Source: Cryobacterium frigoriphilum (lineage in GTDB: Bacteria > Actinomycetota > Actinomycetes > Actinomycetales > Microbacteriaceae). From it: a stretch of 44,637 bases of DNA. Shown one piece after another: positions 34,733 to 43,336 of this stretch. The stretch lies in assembly GCF_004403305.1 (NCBI RefSeq), contig NZ_SOHE01000051.1, positions 1 to 44,637 on the forward strand, in the 5' to 3' direction. The position numbers and the translations under genes were made by a program. Positions within the stretch are counted from its first letter, which is position 1, and the number at the start of each line of letters is the position of its first letter. The notes below the pieces were generated by a model. The model saw only the letters and a program-made list of their open reading frames with translations. It was not told where the DNA came from and did not search any database.

Positions 34733-35506
34733 ATGGCAACCTCCAACCCCGCGTTCTCCCGAAACGCCGCGTTCGGCGCCCCCGGCGCGCTGGCGGCTTC
34801 CCGCACTTTGTCTGACAACGACCTGCAGGACATGTACAATAAGCCCTCCGCGGGCTCGCAGGACACCGGTCACATGACCTACGAAGACACGATCACCAAG
34901 ACCGGCATCGCATTCGCCGTTCTGCTCGTGGCCGCAGCTGTCGGCTGGATGATCCCGATCCTCGCGATTCCGGGCGCCATTGCCGGCCTCGTGCTCGGCC
35001 TCGTCAACACGTTCAAAAAAGAGCCCTCGGTTCCGCTGATCCTGCTCTTCTCGGTGGCCCAGGGACTGTTCGTCGGTGGCATCTCGGTGTTGTTCGACGC
35101 GATGTCCGAGGGCATCGTCACTCAGGCCATCCTCGCGACCCTCGTCGTGGTCGGTGTGACCCTCGCCCTGTTCCGCAGCGGCAAGATTCGCGCCTCGAAG
35201 AAGGCCACCAAGATCTTCCTGATCGCCATGGTCGGCTACGCCGCCTTCTCGCTGATCAACTTCGGCCTCGTCGCCTTCACCGGCGCCGATAGCATGCGCT
35301 CCGGCACCCTCGGCGTCGTCATCGGTCTGCTCGCAGTCCTCATGGCCGCGTATTCGCTCGTGCTCGACTTCGACTTCGTACAGAAGGGCGTGCAGAACCG
35401 CGCTCCCCGCAAGTACGGCTGGTCCGCGGCCTTCGGAATCGTGCTGACCGTCGTCTGGCTCTACATGGAGCTGCTGCGCATCTTCGCGATTCTGCGCGGC
35501 GAATAA
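34733..35506 (+). CDS. Bax inhibitor-1/YccA family membrane protein
   Basis: A 257-residue protein with seven transmembrane helices after a 60-residue polar N-terminus (MATSNPAFSRNAAFG ... LSDNDLQDMYNKPSA). The actinobacterial BI-1/YccA signature is seen in MTYEDTITKTGIAFAVLLVAAAVGW and in the last two helices AYSLVLDFDFVQKGVQNRAPRKYGWSAAFG, with the conserved di-aspartyl pH/Ca2+ sensor region DFDF. Members are thought to act as Ca2+ leak channels or protease modulators (family knowledge). I start at ATG 34733 because the MATSNPAF start is typical. It ends in a classical terminator. Confidence 0.9.
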   Translation: MATSNPAFSRNAAFGAPGALAASRTLSDNDLQDMYNKPSAGSQDTGHMTYEDTITKTGIAFAVLLVAAAVGWMIPILAIPGAIAGLVLGLVNTFKKEPSVPLILLFSVAQGLFVGGISVLFDAMSEGIVTQAILATLVVVGVTLALFRSGKIRASKKATKIFLIAMVGYAAFSLINFGLVAFTGADSMRSGTLGVVIGLLAVLMAAYSLVLDFDFVQKGVQNRAPRKYGWSAAFGIVLTVVWLYMELLRIFAILRGE

Positions 35507-35528
35507 CCCGCACGAGTTTCACGACACT

Positions 35529-35557
35529 GGGCCGGCCCTTCGGGGCCGGCCCTTTTT
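35529..35557 (+). terminator. intrinsic terminator of the Bax-inhibitor-1 gene
   Basis: A perfect 10-bp stem, GGGCCGGCCC (35529-35538 and 35543-35552), closes a TTCG tetraloop and is followed by TTTTT. It starts 23 bases after the stop codon. It is the only textbook factor-independent terminator in the window. Confidence 0.93.
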
Positions 35558-35596
35558 CTCTGCCCGGTGGCAAGCGCGGCGCACCATACTGGGGGT

Positions 35597-37471
35597 ATGT
35601 GCTCGCCGGAACGCGCCGACCTTCTCGCCCTGCAGATCGACGTTCAGGCCCTGCGCCGCGACATTGTGCTCGCCGCGCACCGGCAGGCCGCCGAGATCGC
35701 CGCCGTGCAGCCGCGCCACACGTTCAGCGCCACCAACCTCGTGCACTACACCGAGCTGCGCGCCCACGATGTGCGCGACCTGCAGGCCCGCCTCGCCCGC
35801 TACGGGCTGACCTCGCTCGGGCGAACCGAGTCCCACGTGCTCGCCAGTGTGGACGGGCTGCTGCGCACCCTGGCTCGGCTCACCGGTTCGGCGACGGATG
35901 CCACGGATGCGGCCATGGCTGCGGCCGCGGCCGCCGCGATGCCCCCAACGCCCGCTCTCCCGACCGACACGCCGCCGGGCGGCGCAGCCCTGCTCACCCG
36001 CAACACCGCGCTGCTGCTCGGCGCCCAGCCCGCGCACCGCTCGACCCGCATCATGGTGACGCTGCCGAGCGAGACGGCGGCAGACCCCGATCTGGTCGCC
36101 AGCATGCTGTCGGCCGGTATGGACCTGGCCCGCATCAACTGTGCCCACGATGACGCGAGCGGATGGGCCGCGATGATCGCGAACATCCGCTCTGCCGAAG
36201 CCAGCACCGGCGGCCGCTGCCTCGTCGCGATGGACCTCGGCGGTCCCAAGCTGCGCACCGGCCCGATCGAGGCCGGCCCCGAGGTCGTGAGGGTGAAGCC
36301 ACGGCGTTCGGCGACCGGGACCGTGCTCGAACCGGCGCTGGTCTGGCTCGGCGGCCGGCCCGTGCAGCACGACGCGGCCGGGACATCCGTCGTGCCGGTG
36401 GTCGAGGCCGGCTGGGCCGCACGCCGACGCGTCGGCGACGACATCACCCTCGTCGACGCCCGCGGCTCGCACCGCACGCTCACCGTCGAAGGCATCGCCG
36501 GCGACGGATGCCTCGCCGCGCTGACGCAGACCACGTACTTCGTTCCCGGCCTCGACCTCGCTGCGGGCGACGACCACGCGCACGTCGGCTCGCTGCCGGC
36601 CACCGCGCAGGCCCTGCTCGTGCACCGCGGCGACACACTCGTGCTCACCGCCGACCTCGCGCCGGCACCGGTCGCCGTGAGCACGGACGGCAGCGCGGTT
36701 CACCGTATCGGCTGCACCCTGCCCGCCGCATTCCGCGACGCCCAGGTCGGCGAGCGGGTCATGCTCGACGACGGCAAGATCGGCGGAGTCATCACCGCCG
36801 TCGCGACGCGCGAGGTGACCGTTGATGTCACGAGCGCCGGCGTTGACGGAACCAAGCTGCGGGCCGAGAAGGGCATCAATCTGCCCGATACCCGGCTCGC
36901 CATCTCGGCCCTCACCGAGCACGACGTGGCCGATCTCGACTTCGTGCGCCGGCACGCCGACATCGTCAACATGTCCTTTGTGCGCAGCGCCGACGACGTG
37001 CGTGACCTGCTCGACCGACTGCAGGGCAGTCCCGAAGTCGGCGTGGTGCTCAAGATCGAGACCGTGGCGGCCTTCGAGGCGCTGCCGCAGATTCTGCTCG
37101 AGGCCATGCGCTGGCAGAACGTGGGCGTCATGATCGCCCGTGGCGACCTCGCCGTCGAGGCCGGATTTGAGCGGCTCGCCGAGGTGCAGGAGGAGATCCT
37201 CTGGCTCTGTGAGGCCGCCCACGTGCCGGTGATCTGGGCGACGCAGGTGCTCGACACCCTCGCCCGCACCGGGCTGCCGTCGCGGGCCGAGGTGACGGAT
37301 GCCGCGATGGCCGAACGCGCCGAGTGTGTGATGCTCAACAAGGGCCCGTTCATCGGCGAGGCCATCACGATGCTTGCCGGAATCCTCGGTCGCATGCAGG
37401 GCCACACCGACAAGAAGCGCAGCCTGCTGCGGCGCCTGCGCGCATGGGACCTCGATACCCCGGAGCCGTAA
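35597..37471 (+). CDS. pyruvate-kinase-like protein with N-terminal extension
   Basis: A 624-residue protein. Residues 1-147 form an extension (TNLVHYTELRAHDVRDLQARLARYGL ... LASVDGLLRTLARL, then an Ala-rich linker), and the pyruvate kinase barrel follows from STRIMVTLPSE. Conserved parts are GMDLARINCAHD, MDLGGPKLRTGPI, VVLKIETVAAFEALP (active-site Lys and metal-binding Glu) and VMIARGDLAVE. A long B-domain-like segment is inserted, and the usual C-terminal allosteric domain is missing: the protein stops soon after LNKGPFIGEAITML. Proteins of this shape are known in bacteria, but their substrate is not settled to my knowledge. ATG 35597 follows GGGGG. Confidence 0.85.
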   Translation: MCSPERADLLALQIDVQALRRDIVLAAHRQAAEIAAVQPRHTFSATNLVHYTELRAHDVRDLQARLARYGLTSLGRTESHVLASVDGLLRTLARLTGSATDATDAAMAAAAAAAMPPTPALPTDTPPGGAALLTRNTALLLGAQPAHRSTRIMVTLPSETAADPDLVASMLSAGMDLARINCAHDDASGWAAMIANIRSAEASTGGRCLVAMDLGGPKLRTGPIEAGPEVVRVKPRRSATGTVLEPALVWLGGRPVQHDAAGTSVVPVVEAGWAARRRVGDDITLVDARGSHRTLTVEGIAGDGCLAALTQTTYFVPGLDLAAGDDHAHVGSLPATAQALLVHRGDTLVLTADLAPAPVAVSTDGSAVHRIGCTLPAAFRDAQVGERVMLDDGKIGGVITAVATREVTVDVTSAGVDGTKLRAEKGINLPDTRLAISALTEHDVADLDFVRRHADIVNMSFVRSADDVRDLLDRLQGSPEVGVVLKIETVAAFEALPQILLEAMRWQNVGVMIARGDLAVEAGFERLAEVQEEILWLCEAAHVPVIWATQVLDTLARTGLPSRAEVTDAAMAERAECVMLNKGPFIGEAITMLAGILGRMQGHTDKKRSLLRRLRAWDLDTPEP

Positions 37472-37520
37472 GGCAACTCATCGGCACCCCGGCGCCGGCG
37501 GAATGTGGTTGGCTTGAGAC

Positions 37521-37688
37521 ATGCATGTGATCGAACTGAGCCTCATCGCCGCGCCCGGGCTGCTGCCCGCCGAAATTGAAGGCAACGTGGCCCCGCTCGG
37601 CTATGTCTCCGGGGCCGTCATTCTGCTCGGGCTGCTCGGCGTCGTGATCATCGCCATCCGTCGCTGGCTGAAGGCCCCCAAAGACTAG
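37521..37688 (+). CDS. small single-pass membrane protein (55 aa)
   Basis: Translation gives MHVIELSLIAAPGLLPAEIEG, then a hydrophobic helix VSGAVILLGLLGVVIIAI (about residues 29-46), then the basic anchor RRWLKAPKD and a TAG stop. Codon use has the strong GC3 bias of real genes in this window, and the positive charges after the helix fit a membrane peptide with the C-terminus inside. There is no clear Shine-Dalgarno; the start may be leaderless. It lies 49 bases after the pyruvate-kinase-like gene. The function is unknown. Confidence 0.6.
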   Translation: MHVIELSLIAAPGLLPAEIEGNVAPLGYVSGAVILLGLLGVVIIAIRRWLKAPKD

Positions 37689-37800
37689 TGCCGTGGGCCG
37701 TCCCGCCGGATTTCGACCGCGCGGGGGTCCCGCCCCGGCGGCGCGGTCGCGGGTGCGAATCGCAGGGAGTGCGCCGTGTCCGAGGATCGGCTTGCGGGGC

Positions 37801-37895
37801 CTCGACCGGCGGGAAGTACGCCCGCCGGCTCGACCAGCGAAATTTGTCACCCGCTGGTTGAGCCGCGAGCTTGCGAGCGGTCGAAACCCGGCGAG
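37801..37895. repeat. dispersed-type palindromic repeat (GGTTGAGC / GGTCGAAACC family)
   Basis: CCGGCGGG (37806-37813) pairs with CCCGCCGG (37821-37828), flanked by TCGA on both sides. It is followed by CGACCAGCG, then CGCTGGTTGAGCC, CGCGAGCTTGCGAGCG and GTCGAAACC. This composition matches the short palindromic repeats that I recall scattered in Microbacteriaceae intergenic DNA. The copy near the sucC stop codon at 18788-18813 is a shorter relative. Confidence 0.5.
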
Positions 37896-38017
37896 TCAAT
37901 CCTCGGACTGTAGCTCCGCTGACGCAAGAAGTGCCGCGACGCGGCGCTGCAGCACCTGTGGACGGTGCCCACGGAATTGAGCCCCAACGGCAGCCCGACA
38001 CCACCGCCACCACCACG

Positions 38018-38046
38018 AAGGGCCGACTCTGTGCGAGCCGGCCCTT
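38018..38046 (-). terminator. terminator hairpin after guaA
   Basis: AAGGGCCG (38018-38025) pairs with CGGCCCTT (38039-38046); after one mismatch three further pairs form, leaving a 5-base loop. It lies 21 bases past the guaA stop codon. No T run follows on the leftward strand. Confidence 0.6.
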
Positions 38047-38066
38047 GCTGTCACGCTAGCGCGGGA

Positions 38067-39701
38067 TCACTCCCACTCAATGGTTCCCGGCGGCTTCGAC
38101 GTGACGTCGAGAACTACACGGTTGACCCCGTCGACCTCGTTCGTGATGCGGTTGCTGATCTTGGCCAGCAGGTCGTACGGCAGGCGGGTCCAGTCGGCGG
38201 TCATGGCGTCTTCAGAAGACACCGGACGCAGCACGATCGGGTGACCGTAGGTACGGCCGTCGCCCTGCACGCCCACCGAGCGCACGTCGGCGAGCAGCAC
38301 GACCGGGCACTGCCAGATTTCGCGGTCGAGGCCCGCGGCGGTCAGCTCGAAGCGTACGATCGCATCCGCTTTACGCAGCAGGTCGAGGCGGTCCTGCGTG
38401 ATCGATCCGACGATACGGATGCCCAGGCCGGGCCCGGGGAACGGCTGGCGCTGCACGATCTCCGCCGGCAGACCCAGTTCCATGCCGATGGCACGAACCT
38501 CGTCCTTGAACAGAGTGCGCAGCGGTTCGACGAGTTCGAACTTGAGGTCGTCGGGCAGGCCGCCCACGTTGTGGTGGCTCTTGATGTTCGCGGTGCCGCT
38601 GCCGCCGCCGGATTCGACGACGTCGGGGTACAGGGTGCCCTGCACGAGGAAGCGGATCGGATCGCCGTCGATTTCCTTGGCCTCTTCGATGAGCTCGGCC
38701 TGGGCCTGCTCGAAGGTGCGGATGAACTCGCGGCCGATGATCTTGCGCTTGGTCTCGGGGTCGCTCACGCCCTCGAGGGCGGTGAGAAACTGCTCGCGCA
38801 CATCGACGGTGACCAGGCGGATGCCGGTGGCGGCCACGTAGTCCTCTTCGACCTGGCGACGCTCGTCTTCACGCAGCAGTCCGTGGTCGACGAAGACGCA
38901 GACCAGCTGGTCGCCGATGGCCTTGTGCACGAGCGCGGCAGCGACGGCGGAGTCGACCCCGCCGGAGAGGCCGCAGATGACCTTGCCGGTGCCGACCTGG
39001 GCGCGAATCTTGGCAACCTGTTCGGCGATGACGTTGCCGCTGTTCCAGTCGGCGGCGATGCCGGCGGCGCGGTGCAGAAAGTTCTCGAGCACGTGCTGGC
39101 CGTTTTCGGAGTGCTTGACCTCGGGGTGCCACTGCACGCCATAGAGGCGACGTTCGTCGTTGGCGAAGGCCGCGACCGGGGTCGAGACCGAGGAGGCGAG
39201 CACGGTGAAACCGTCGGGGGCGGTGGCGACCGAGTCGCCGTGGCTCATCCAGACGTTCTGCGCGTCGGGCTGATCGGCGAGCAGCACGTTGTCGCCGTTG
39301 CTGACGGTGACCGGGGTGGAGCCGTATTCGCGGGCACCGGTCTGCGCGACGGTGCCGCCGAGGGCGGTCGCCATGACCTGGAAGCCGTAGCAGATGCCGA
39401 GCACGGGAATGCCGAGGTCGAAGATCGCGGCGTCGAACGCCGGTGCGCCCTCGGCGTAGACGCTCGACGGGCCACCGCTCAGCACGATGCCGAGCGGGTT
39501 CTTGGCCTGAACCTCGGCGGCGGTGATCGTGTGCGCGACGATCTCACTGTAGACGGATGCCTCGCGCACGCGTCGGGCGATCAGCTGCGCGTACTGCGCA
39601 CCGAAGTCGACGACGAGTACCGGGCGGTCGAGCCCGGAGAGGTCACCGGCGAGCAGCGCTGCGTCAGCGGTGTTTTCGGAGGTGGGGGTGGTGCCGGTCA
39701 T
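38067..39701 (-). CDS. guaA: GMP synthase (glutamine-hydrolysing)
   Basis: A 544-residue enzyme converting XMP to GMP. The glutamine amidotransferase domain begins [21 protein letters not shown] and has the nucleophile Cys104 in [11 protein letters not shown] and the His/Glu pair in [12 protein letters not shown]. The ATP pyrophosphatase domain shows the PP-loop [14 protein letters not shown], and the C-terminal dimerisation domain ends KPPGTIEWE, the canonical end. The ATG at 39701 overlaps the stop of the DUF3817 gene by 4 bp, so the two are translationally coupled. Confidence 0.96.
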   Translation of the reverse strand: MTGTTPTSENTADAALLAGDLSGLDRPVLVVDFGAQYAQLIARRVREASVYSEIVAHTITAAEVQAKNPLGIVLSGGPSSVYAEGAPAFDAAIFDLGIPVLGICYGFQVMATALGGTVAQTGAREYGSTPVTVSNGDNVLLADQPDAQNVWMSHGDSVATAPDGFTVLASSVSTPVAAFANDERRLYGVQWHPEVKHSENGQHVLENFLHRAAGIAADWNSGNVIAEQVAKIRAQVGTGKVICGLSGGVDSAVAAALVHKAIGDQLVCVFVDHGLLREDERRQVEEDYVAATGIRLVTVDVREQFLTALEGVSDPETKRKIIGREFIRTFEQAQAELIEEAKEIDGDPIRFLVQGTLYPDVVESGGGSGTANIKSHHNVGGLPDDLKFELVEPLRTLFKDEVRAIGMELGLPAEIVQRQPFPGPGLGIRIVGSITQDRLDLLRKADAIVRFELTAAGLDREIWQCPVVLLADVRSVGVQGDGRTYGHPIVLRPVSSEDAMTADWTRLPYDLLAKISNRITNEVDGVNRVVLDVTSKPPGTIEWE

Positions 39702-40147
39702 GAATGGGCCTCGGCCTTCTCGGCTTGTGCCGCGGTTGTGTCAGCGTTCTCGGCGATGAAGCGCTTCACCGTGCGGGCCACGGGGACCTCGACGATGAAG
39801 GACAGGGTGGGCACGACGCCGCCCAGGGCGATGAGCACGAAGCGCCAGAACGGCCAGCGCATGAGGCTCCAGAGGCGGAAGTCGGCGAACAGGTACAGCA
39901 CATAGAACCAGCCGTGGGCGATCAGGATGCCGGTGCTGAGGTTGATGGCCGTGACCGTGTCGGTCGGCACGAGGGCGAGGAACCCCTGCGGGCCGCCCAT
40001 TTCGATTTCGTGGCCGAAGGAGTACTTGATGACCATTTCGATGCACAGCAGCAGCAGGAAGACGCCGGTGATGGTCGATGAGACCTGGTACAGCCGGAGC
40101 GCACCGGGGATTCTGGGCAGATCGGCGAGCTTGGGTTGACGAGGCAT
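39698..40147 (-). CDS. DUF3817 family membrane protein
   Basis: A 149-residue protein with three transmembrane helices: [38 protein letters not shown] and [19 protein letters not shown]. The [10 protein letters not shown] segment followed by PFWRFVL and VPTLSFIVE is typical of DUF3817, which often neighbours guaA in actinobacteria (from memory). Function unknown. TAGAAT (40159-40154) lies six bases upstream of ATG 40147 and its TAG is the stop codon of the SURF1-like gene, so guaA may be expressed from its own leaderless promoter inside the operon. Confidence 0.88.
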   Translation of the reverse strand: MPRQPKLADLPRIPGALRLYQVSSTITGVFLLLLCIEMVIKYSFGHEIEMGGPQGFLALVPTDTVTAINLSTGILIAHGWFYVLYLFADFRLWSLMRWPFWRFVLIALGGVVPTLSFIVEVPVARTVKRFIAENADTTAAQAEKAEAHS

Positions 40148-40156
40148 GGCTTAATT

Positions 40157-41017
40157 CTACGGGGCCGGGGCGTGGGAAACGGCAGGGTGCCCGGTCGAGG
40201 GCTCTTCGTCGGCGGCGGCTTCGGCGAGCGCCGCGTCCGCGGCATCCTCTTCTTCGCGTTCGACCGCGTCGCGTACCAGGCGGTACCAGATGTACACCGC
40301 GAAGCCCGCGAACACGGCCCACTCGATCGCGTAGAAGATGTTGAGCCAGTTGAGCTCTTTCTCCACCACCGGGATTGGGGAGTCGATGACGGCCAATCCC
40401 GGTGCGGCTTCGGTATCGACGACGTAGCCGAAGTACACGGACTGGTCGGTGAAATCCGCCCACAGGTTAATGAGCGTCGCCGGGGCGACGGTGTTCATCG
40501 CGTACGGATCGCCCTGCTCGTCGGGCAGTTCCGGGGCCTCACCCGGCAGAAACCGGCCCGTCAGGGTACTGGGCGCGTAGTTCTCCGGGGCGTTCAGCAG
40601 GCCAGCGGTGTTGTCGGCATCCGTCGCCAGGGCGGCAAGGGCGGCGCGGGCATCGCCCTCGTGCTCGGCCCAGCCGCGGGCAACCGCGATGCTCGAGCCC
40701 TGGGCGGTGACGAAGTGGCTGACGACCCAGTAACCGAGGGTGTCGCCGTTGAAGCGCTGACCGACGAGTTCTTCATCGCCGGCCACGTAATAGCCCGAGG
40801 CCGTGATCATCTGCCCGGTCGCGACCTGCTCCACCGGGCCGTCAGGCTGCACGACATCGCCCAGCGGGGTCACGAGCTCGGTCGTGCGCTCCACGACGAC
40901 ACCGGATGCGATCGCGCGCTCCAGCTGCCAGTGGCCCAGCACCGCAAACGCGGCGGCAATGGCGAGGGCGAGAAGCAGGGCGAGCACCCAGCGGGGGCGC
41001 ACCATCATTCTGATCAC
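40157..41017 (-). CDS. SURF1 family protein
   Basis: A 286-residue membrane protein with one helix at each end (WVLALLLALAIAAAFAVLGHWQLERA at the N-terminus; IFYAIEWAVFAGFAVYIWYRLVRDA near residue 235) enclosing a periplasm-facing domain, the SURF1 architecture. The motif GHWQLERA and the DTLGYWVVSHFV, VARGWAEH and NTVAPATLINLW segments fit. SURF1 assists cytochrome c oxidase assembly (heme a handling). Start GTG 41017; GTGA overlaps the antiporter stop by 4 bp. ATG 41008 is an alternative. Confidence 0.9.
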   Translation of the reverse strand: MIRMMVRPRWVLALLLALAIAAAFAVLGHWQLERAIASGVVVERTTELVTPLGDVVQPDGPVEQVATGQMITASGYYVAGDEELVGQRFNGDTLGYWVVSHFVTAQGSSIAVARGWAEHEGDARAALAALATDADNTAGLLNAPENYAPSTLTGRFLPGEAPELPDEQGDPYAMNTVAPATLINLWADFTDQSVYFGYVVDTEAAPGLAVIDSPIPVVEKELNWLNIFYAIEWAVFAGFAVYIWYRLVRDAVEREEEDAADAALAEAAADEEPSTGHPAVSHAPAP

Positions 41018-42531
41018 GAATAGTCTCCTGGCCGGGCATTACGGTCCGGCTTGTCGGCGGGGGCGGTGGGGTTCTGCGTGGGTTTGTGCGTGGGGTCGAG
41101 ACGGTCGGTGACGAAATCGAGCATGGAATCACCCGAGCGGGCGGATTCGGCGGGGGCAGCATCCGTCGCCGTATCCGTCGTCGCGGTATCCGTCGTCGCG
41201 GTATCCGTCGTTTCGGCAGCGGCCGGGTCGTCTGCGTGGACCCGGGCCTCGGTGACGCGTTTCACGGCACGTTTGGTGTCGTCTCCGCTCGGGTTGGCGG
41301 TCGCCGCTTCAACGAGGGCGATCTCCTCCTCGAGCATGACATTGCGCGGTTTACGCCCGACGACCGGCACAGTGCCGCGCAGGTAGGTGCCGATCTTCTC
41401 CGAGTTGGCGGTGAAGAGCGGGCCGAGAATCGCCATCGAGAGCACGTAGAGACCCGCGAAGGGCTGCAGCCGCGGGTCGAGGCCGGCGCCGATCGAGAGC
41501 GTCGCGAGAATCAGGGTGAACTCGCCGCGATTCACGAAGATCGCGGCCGTGTTGAGTGCCTCCCGGCGCCCCATTTTGTGCAGATAGGCCAGCAGCGCCC
41601 CGGAACCGAGGCTCAGCACGAAGGTCATCACGATCGCGAGCAGCACGATGCCGATCACGGGCGGAAACTCGGCCACGTCGAGGGCGAGGCCGAAGTTGAG
41701 AAAGAAGAACGCCGCGAAGACATCGCGCAGCGGCACCGCAACACGCTCGATCTTGGCCCGGTACGTGGATGCGCCCAGCACGACGCCGATCAGAAAGGCG
41801 CCGATCGCATCCGTCACGCCGATGATCTCGCCAATGCCGGCGAACAGCACGACGAGGCCGAAGAACAGGATCGTGAAGAGTTCATCGTCTTTGGTACGGA
41901 TGAGGCGCGACACCACGCGGCCACCCCAGCGGGCGAGCGAGAACATGACGACCAGAAAGAGGAACGCGATCGACAGCTGCAGCACGATCGGCCAGATCTC
42001 GGTCTCGCCGCTGAGCACGACCGAGACGATCGAGAGGTAGATGGCGATGAAGATGTCGCCGACGACGGTGACGCCGAGGATCATCGGGGTCTCTTTGTTG
42101 GCCAGGCGGCGCAGCTCGATGAGCAGCTTGGTGATGATCGCGCTCGAGGAGGTGCCGGTCATGCCGGCGATCACGAGCGCCTCGCGGGCACCCCAGCCCA
42201 CCATGATGCCGAAGATGAAGCCGGCGCCCATGTTGATGAGAATCCACGAGCCACCGGAGATGAGCAGGGTCTTGGCGTTGCCGAAGAATTCCTCCTGATC
42301 GAACTCGAGGCCGAGGCTGAACAGCAGCAGCACGAGCCCGAAGACCGCGATCAACTCGATGTCCCCGGAGGCGAAGTCGAGGGGAAACCATTCCGTGTGC
42401 GGGCTCGCCAAAACGCCGACGATCATGTAGATCGGGATGGTCGGCAGGCCGATGAGCTTGCCGAGACGCCCGAGCACATACGCCACGACAAAGAGGATGC
42501 CGAGCACGAGAAGGTCTTCGCCCAAATGCAT
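41014..42531 (-). CDS. CPA2-type K+(Na+)/H+ antiporter, KhtU-like
   Basis: A 505-residue protein whose first 385 residues hold 12 or 13 membrane helices of the cation:proton antiporter-2 fold: LGKLIGLPTIPIYMIVGVLASP, LGLEFDQEEF, IAGMTGTSSSAIITKLL and FLIGVVLGAS are typical. There is no RCK/TrkA-N domain in the protein; the neighbouring gene supplies a separate TrkA-C protein, as in the Bacillus KhtTU system (family knowledge). The C-terminal 110 residues are a polar tail with a TTDTA repeat ending DPTHKPTQNPTAPADK. ATG 42531 lies three bases after the stop of the khtT-like gene. Confidence 0.9.
   Translation of the reverse strand: MHLGEDLLVLGILFVVAYVLGRLGKLIGLPTIPIYMIVGVLASPHTEWFPLDFASGDIELIAVFGLVLLLFSLGLEFDQEEFFGNAKTLLISGGSWILINMGAGFIFGIMVGWGAREALVIAGMTGTSSSAIITKLLIELRRLANKETPMILGVTVVGDIFIAIYLSIVSVVLSGETEIWPIVLQLSIAFLFLVVMFSLARWGGRVVSRLIRTKDDELFTILFFGLVVLFAGIGEIIGVTDAIGAFLIGVVLGASTYRAKIERVAVPLRDVFAAFFFLNFGLALDVAEFPPVIGIVLLAIVMTFVLSLGSGALLAYLHKMGRREALNTAAIFVNRGEFTLILATLSIGAGLDPRLQPFAGLYVLSMAILGPLFTANSEKIGTYLRGTVPVVGRKPRNVMLEEEIALVEAATANPSGDDTKRAVKRVTEARVHADDPAAAETTDTATTDTATTDTATDAAPAESARSGDSMLDFVTDRLDPTHKPTQNPTAPADKPDRNARPGDYS
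41171..41215 (-). repeat. 15-bp coding tandem repeat (TTDTA) in the antiporter tail
   Basis: Three 15-bp units of GTATCCGTCGTCGCG (41171-41185, 41186-41200, and 41201-41215 with changes at its end) encode consecutive TTDTA/TDTAT peptides in the cytoplasmic tail. A shortened fourth copy precedes them. In frame, so length change would be tolerated. Confidence 0.8.
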
Positions 42532-42534
42532 TGG

Positions 42535-43062
42535 CTAGCCTCCGGGCGGCGCGTCGACGGACTTCGCCTTCACTTCACCGGTGCGAAAGAAGGAGAAGGC
42601 CTTCACGACCTTCTCGGGCGAGCCGGCGACGACGAGCGTGTCGCCGGGAAAGACCTTGAAGTCCGCGGCCGGAGCAGGGTTGGCGGATTCGCCGCGCACG
42701 ACGGCGACCACGGTGAGGCCGGCGATGCCGCGCTCGGCCGGGTTGCCGAGGGCCTGGCCGGCGATGTAGTCCTCGTAGTCCACGGTGAACCAGTCGATGC
42801 TGAGGCCGGGGATCTGGTCGAGCGCGGTGAGTGACTCGGTGATCTGGGTGCCGCCGAGCAACTCGGCGAGGGTGTGGGCTTCGTCCTCGCTCAGGCGCAG
42901 GGACACCTTGCTCGCGTCGGGGCCACCCTCATCGTCCGCGAAGGTGATGAGGTCGCTGTGGCCGGAGCGGTGGGCGATGACGCCGACCTTGCCGCCGTCA
43001 TCCGTGATGAAGGTGTGCAGCACACCGACTCCGGGGAGTTTGACCCGCCGAACATCAACCAT
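42535..43062 (-). CDS. TrkA-C domain regulator of the antiporter, KhtT-like
   Basis: A 175-residue soluble protein. The N-terminal domain (VKLPGVGVLHTFITDDGGKVGVIAHRSGHSDLITF) and a C-terminal RCK_C domain (residues about 75-160: TVDYEDYIAGQALGNPAERGIAGLTVVAVVRG ... FPGDTLVVAGSPEKV) match KhtT, the regulatory subunit of KhtTU that responds to nucleotide and pH. It is the first gene of the leftward group. ATG 43062 has GGGAG eight bases upstream. A TAGAAT box at 43116-43111 with CTGACG 16-17 bases further upstream is the probable promoter. Confidence 0.9.
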   Translation of the reverse strand: MVDVRRVKLPGVGVLHTFITDDGGKVGVIAHRSGHSDLITFADDEGGPDASKVSLRLSEDEAHTLAELLGGTQITESLTALDQIPGLSIDWFTVDYEDYIAGQALGNPAERGIAGLTVVAVVRGESANPAPAADFKVFPGDTLVVAGSPEKVVKAFSFFRTGEVKAKSVDAPPGG

Positions 43063-43188
43063 GGTTACGACTCCCGGGGGTTATGGGCAGGGGCTAGGGG
43101 CACTGTCCCCATTCTACCGGAGCGCGCATGCGCGTCAGCCGGGCCGGGCGTCGGATCGCGCGCACCCCGCCGTGCGGGCATGAGCGCC

Positions 43189-43240
43189 CCCGATACGGGT
43201 GCCCGCTACGGCGGTTACCGTAGCGGGCACCCGTATCGGG
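43189..43240. repeat. 52-bp palindrome with 23-bp perfect arms
   Basis: The arms 43189-43211 and 43218-43240 are exact reverse complements (CCCGATACGGGTGCCCGC... and its mirror), separated by the 6-base loop CGGTTA. It lies between divergent genes, so it is not a terminator of either. Two imperfect relatives with the same core (CTACGG...CCGTAG, CCCGTATCGGG) occur at 44371-44422 and 44475-44526 on the other side of the AbiEi-like gene. Confidence 0.9.
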
Positions 43241-43336
43241 CGCGGCCGCACTATCCACAGCCCGGAGATCACGGAAGTTGTCCACAGATTGCCGCTCACC
43301 GCCGCTGCAGCGCTCGGCGGGTGCCAGTCTCGGGGC

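Larger units (their letters stand above)
37689..38066. other. intergenic region with degenerate palindromic repeats and guaA terminator
   Basis: There is no convincing gene in these 378 bases; open frames are Arg/Pro/Ala-rich. The left half contains dyad-rich repeat sequence, and the right end contains the hairpin after guaA. Both are listed separately. Confidence 0.55.

Noticed and set aside
37689..38066. Degenerate gene between the small membrane peptide and guaA
   Set aside because: The frames are Arg/Pro-rich and no stretch resembles a known protein; the sequence is better explained as palindromic repeats plus a terminator.
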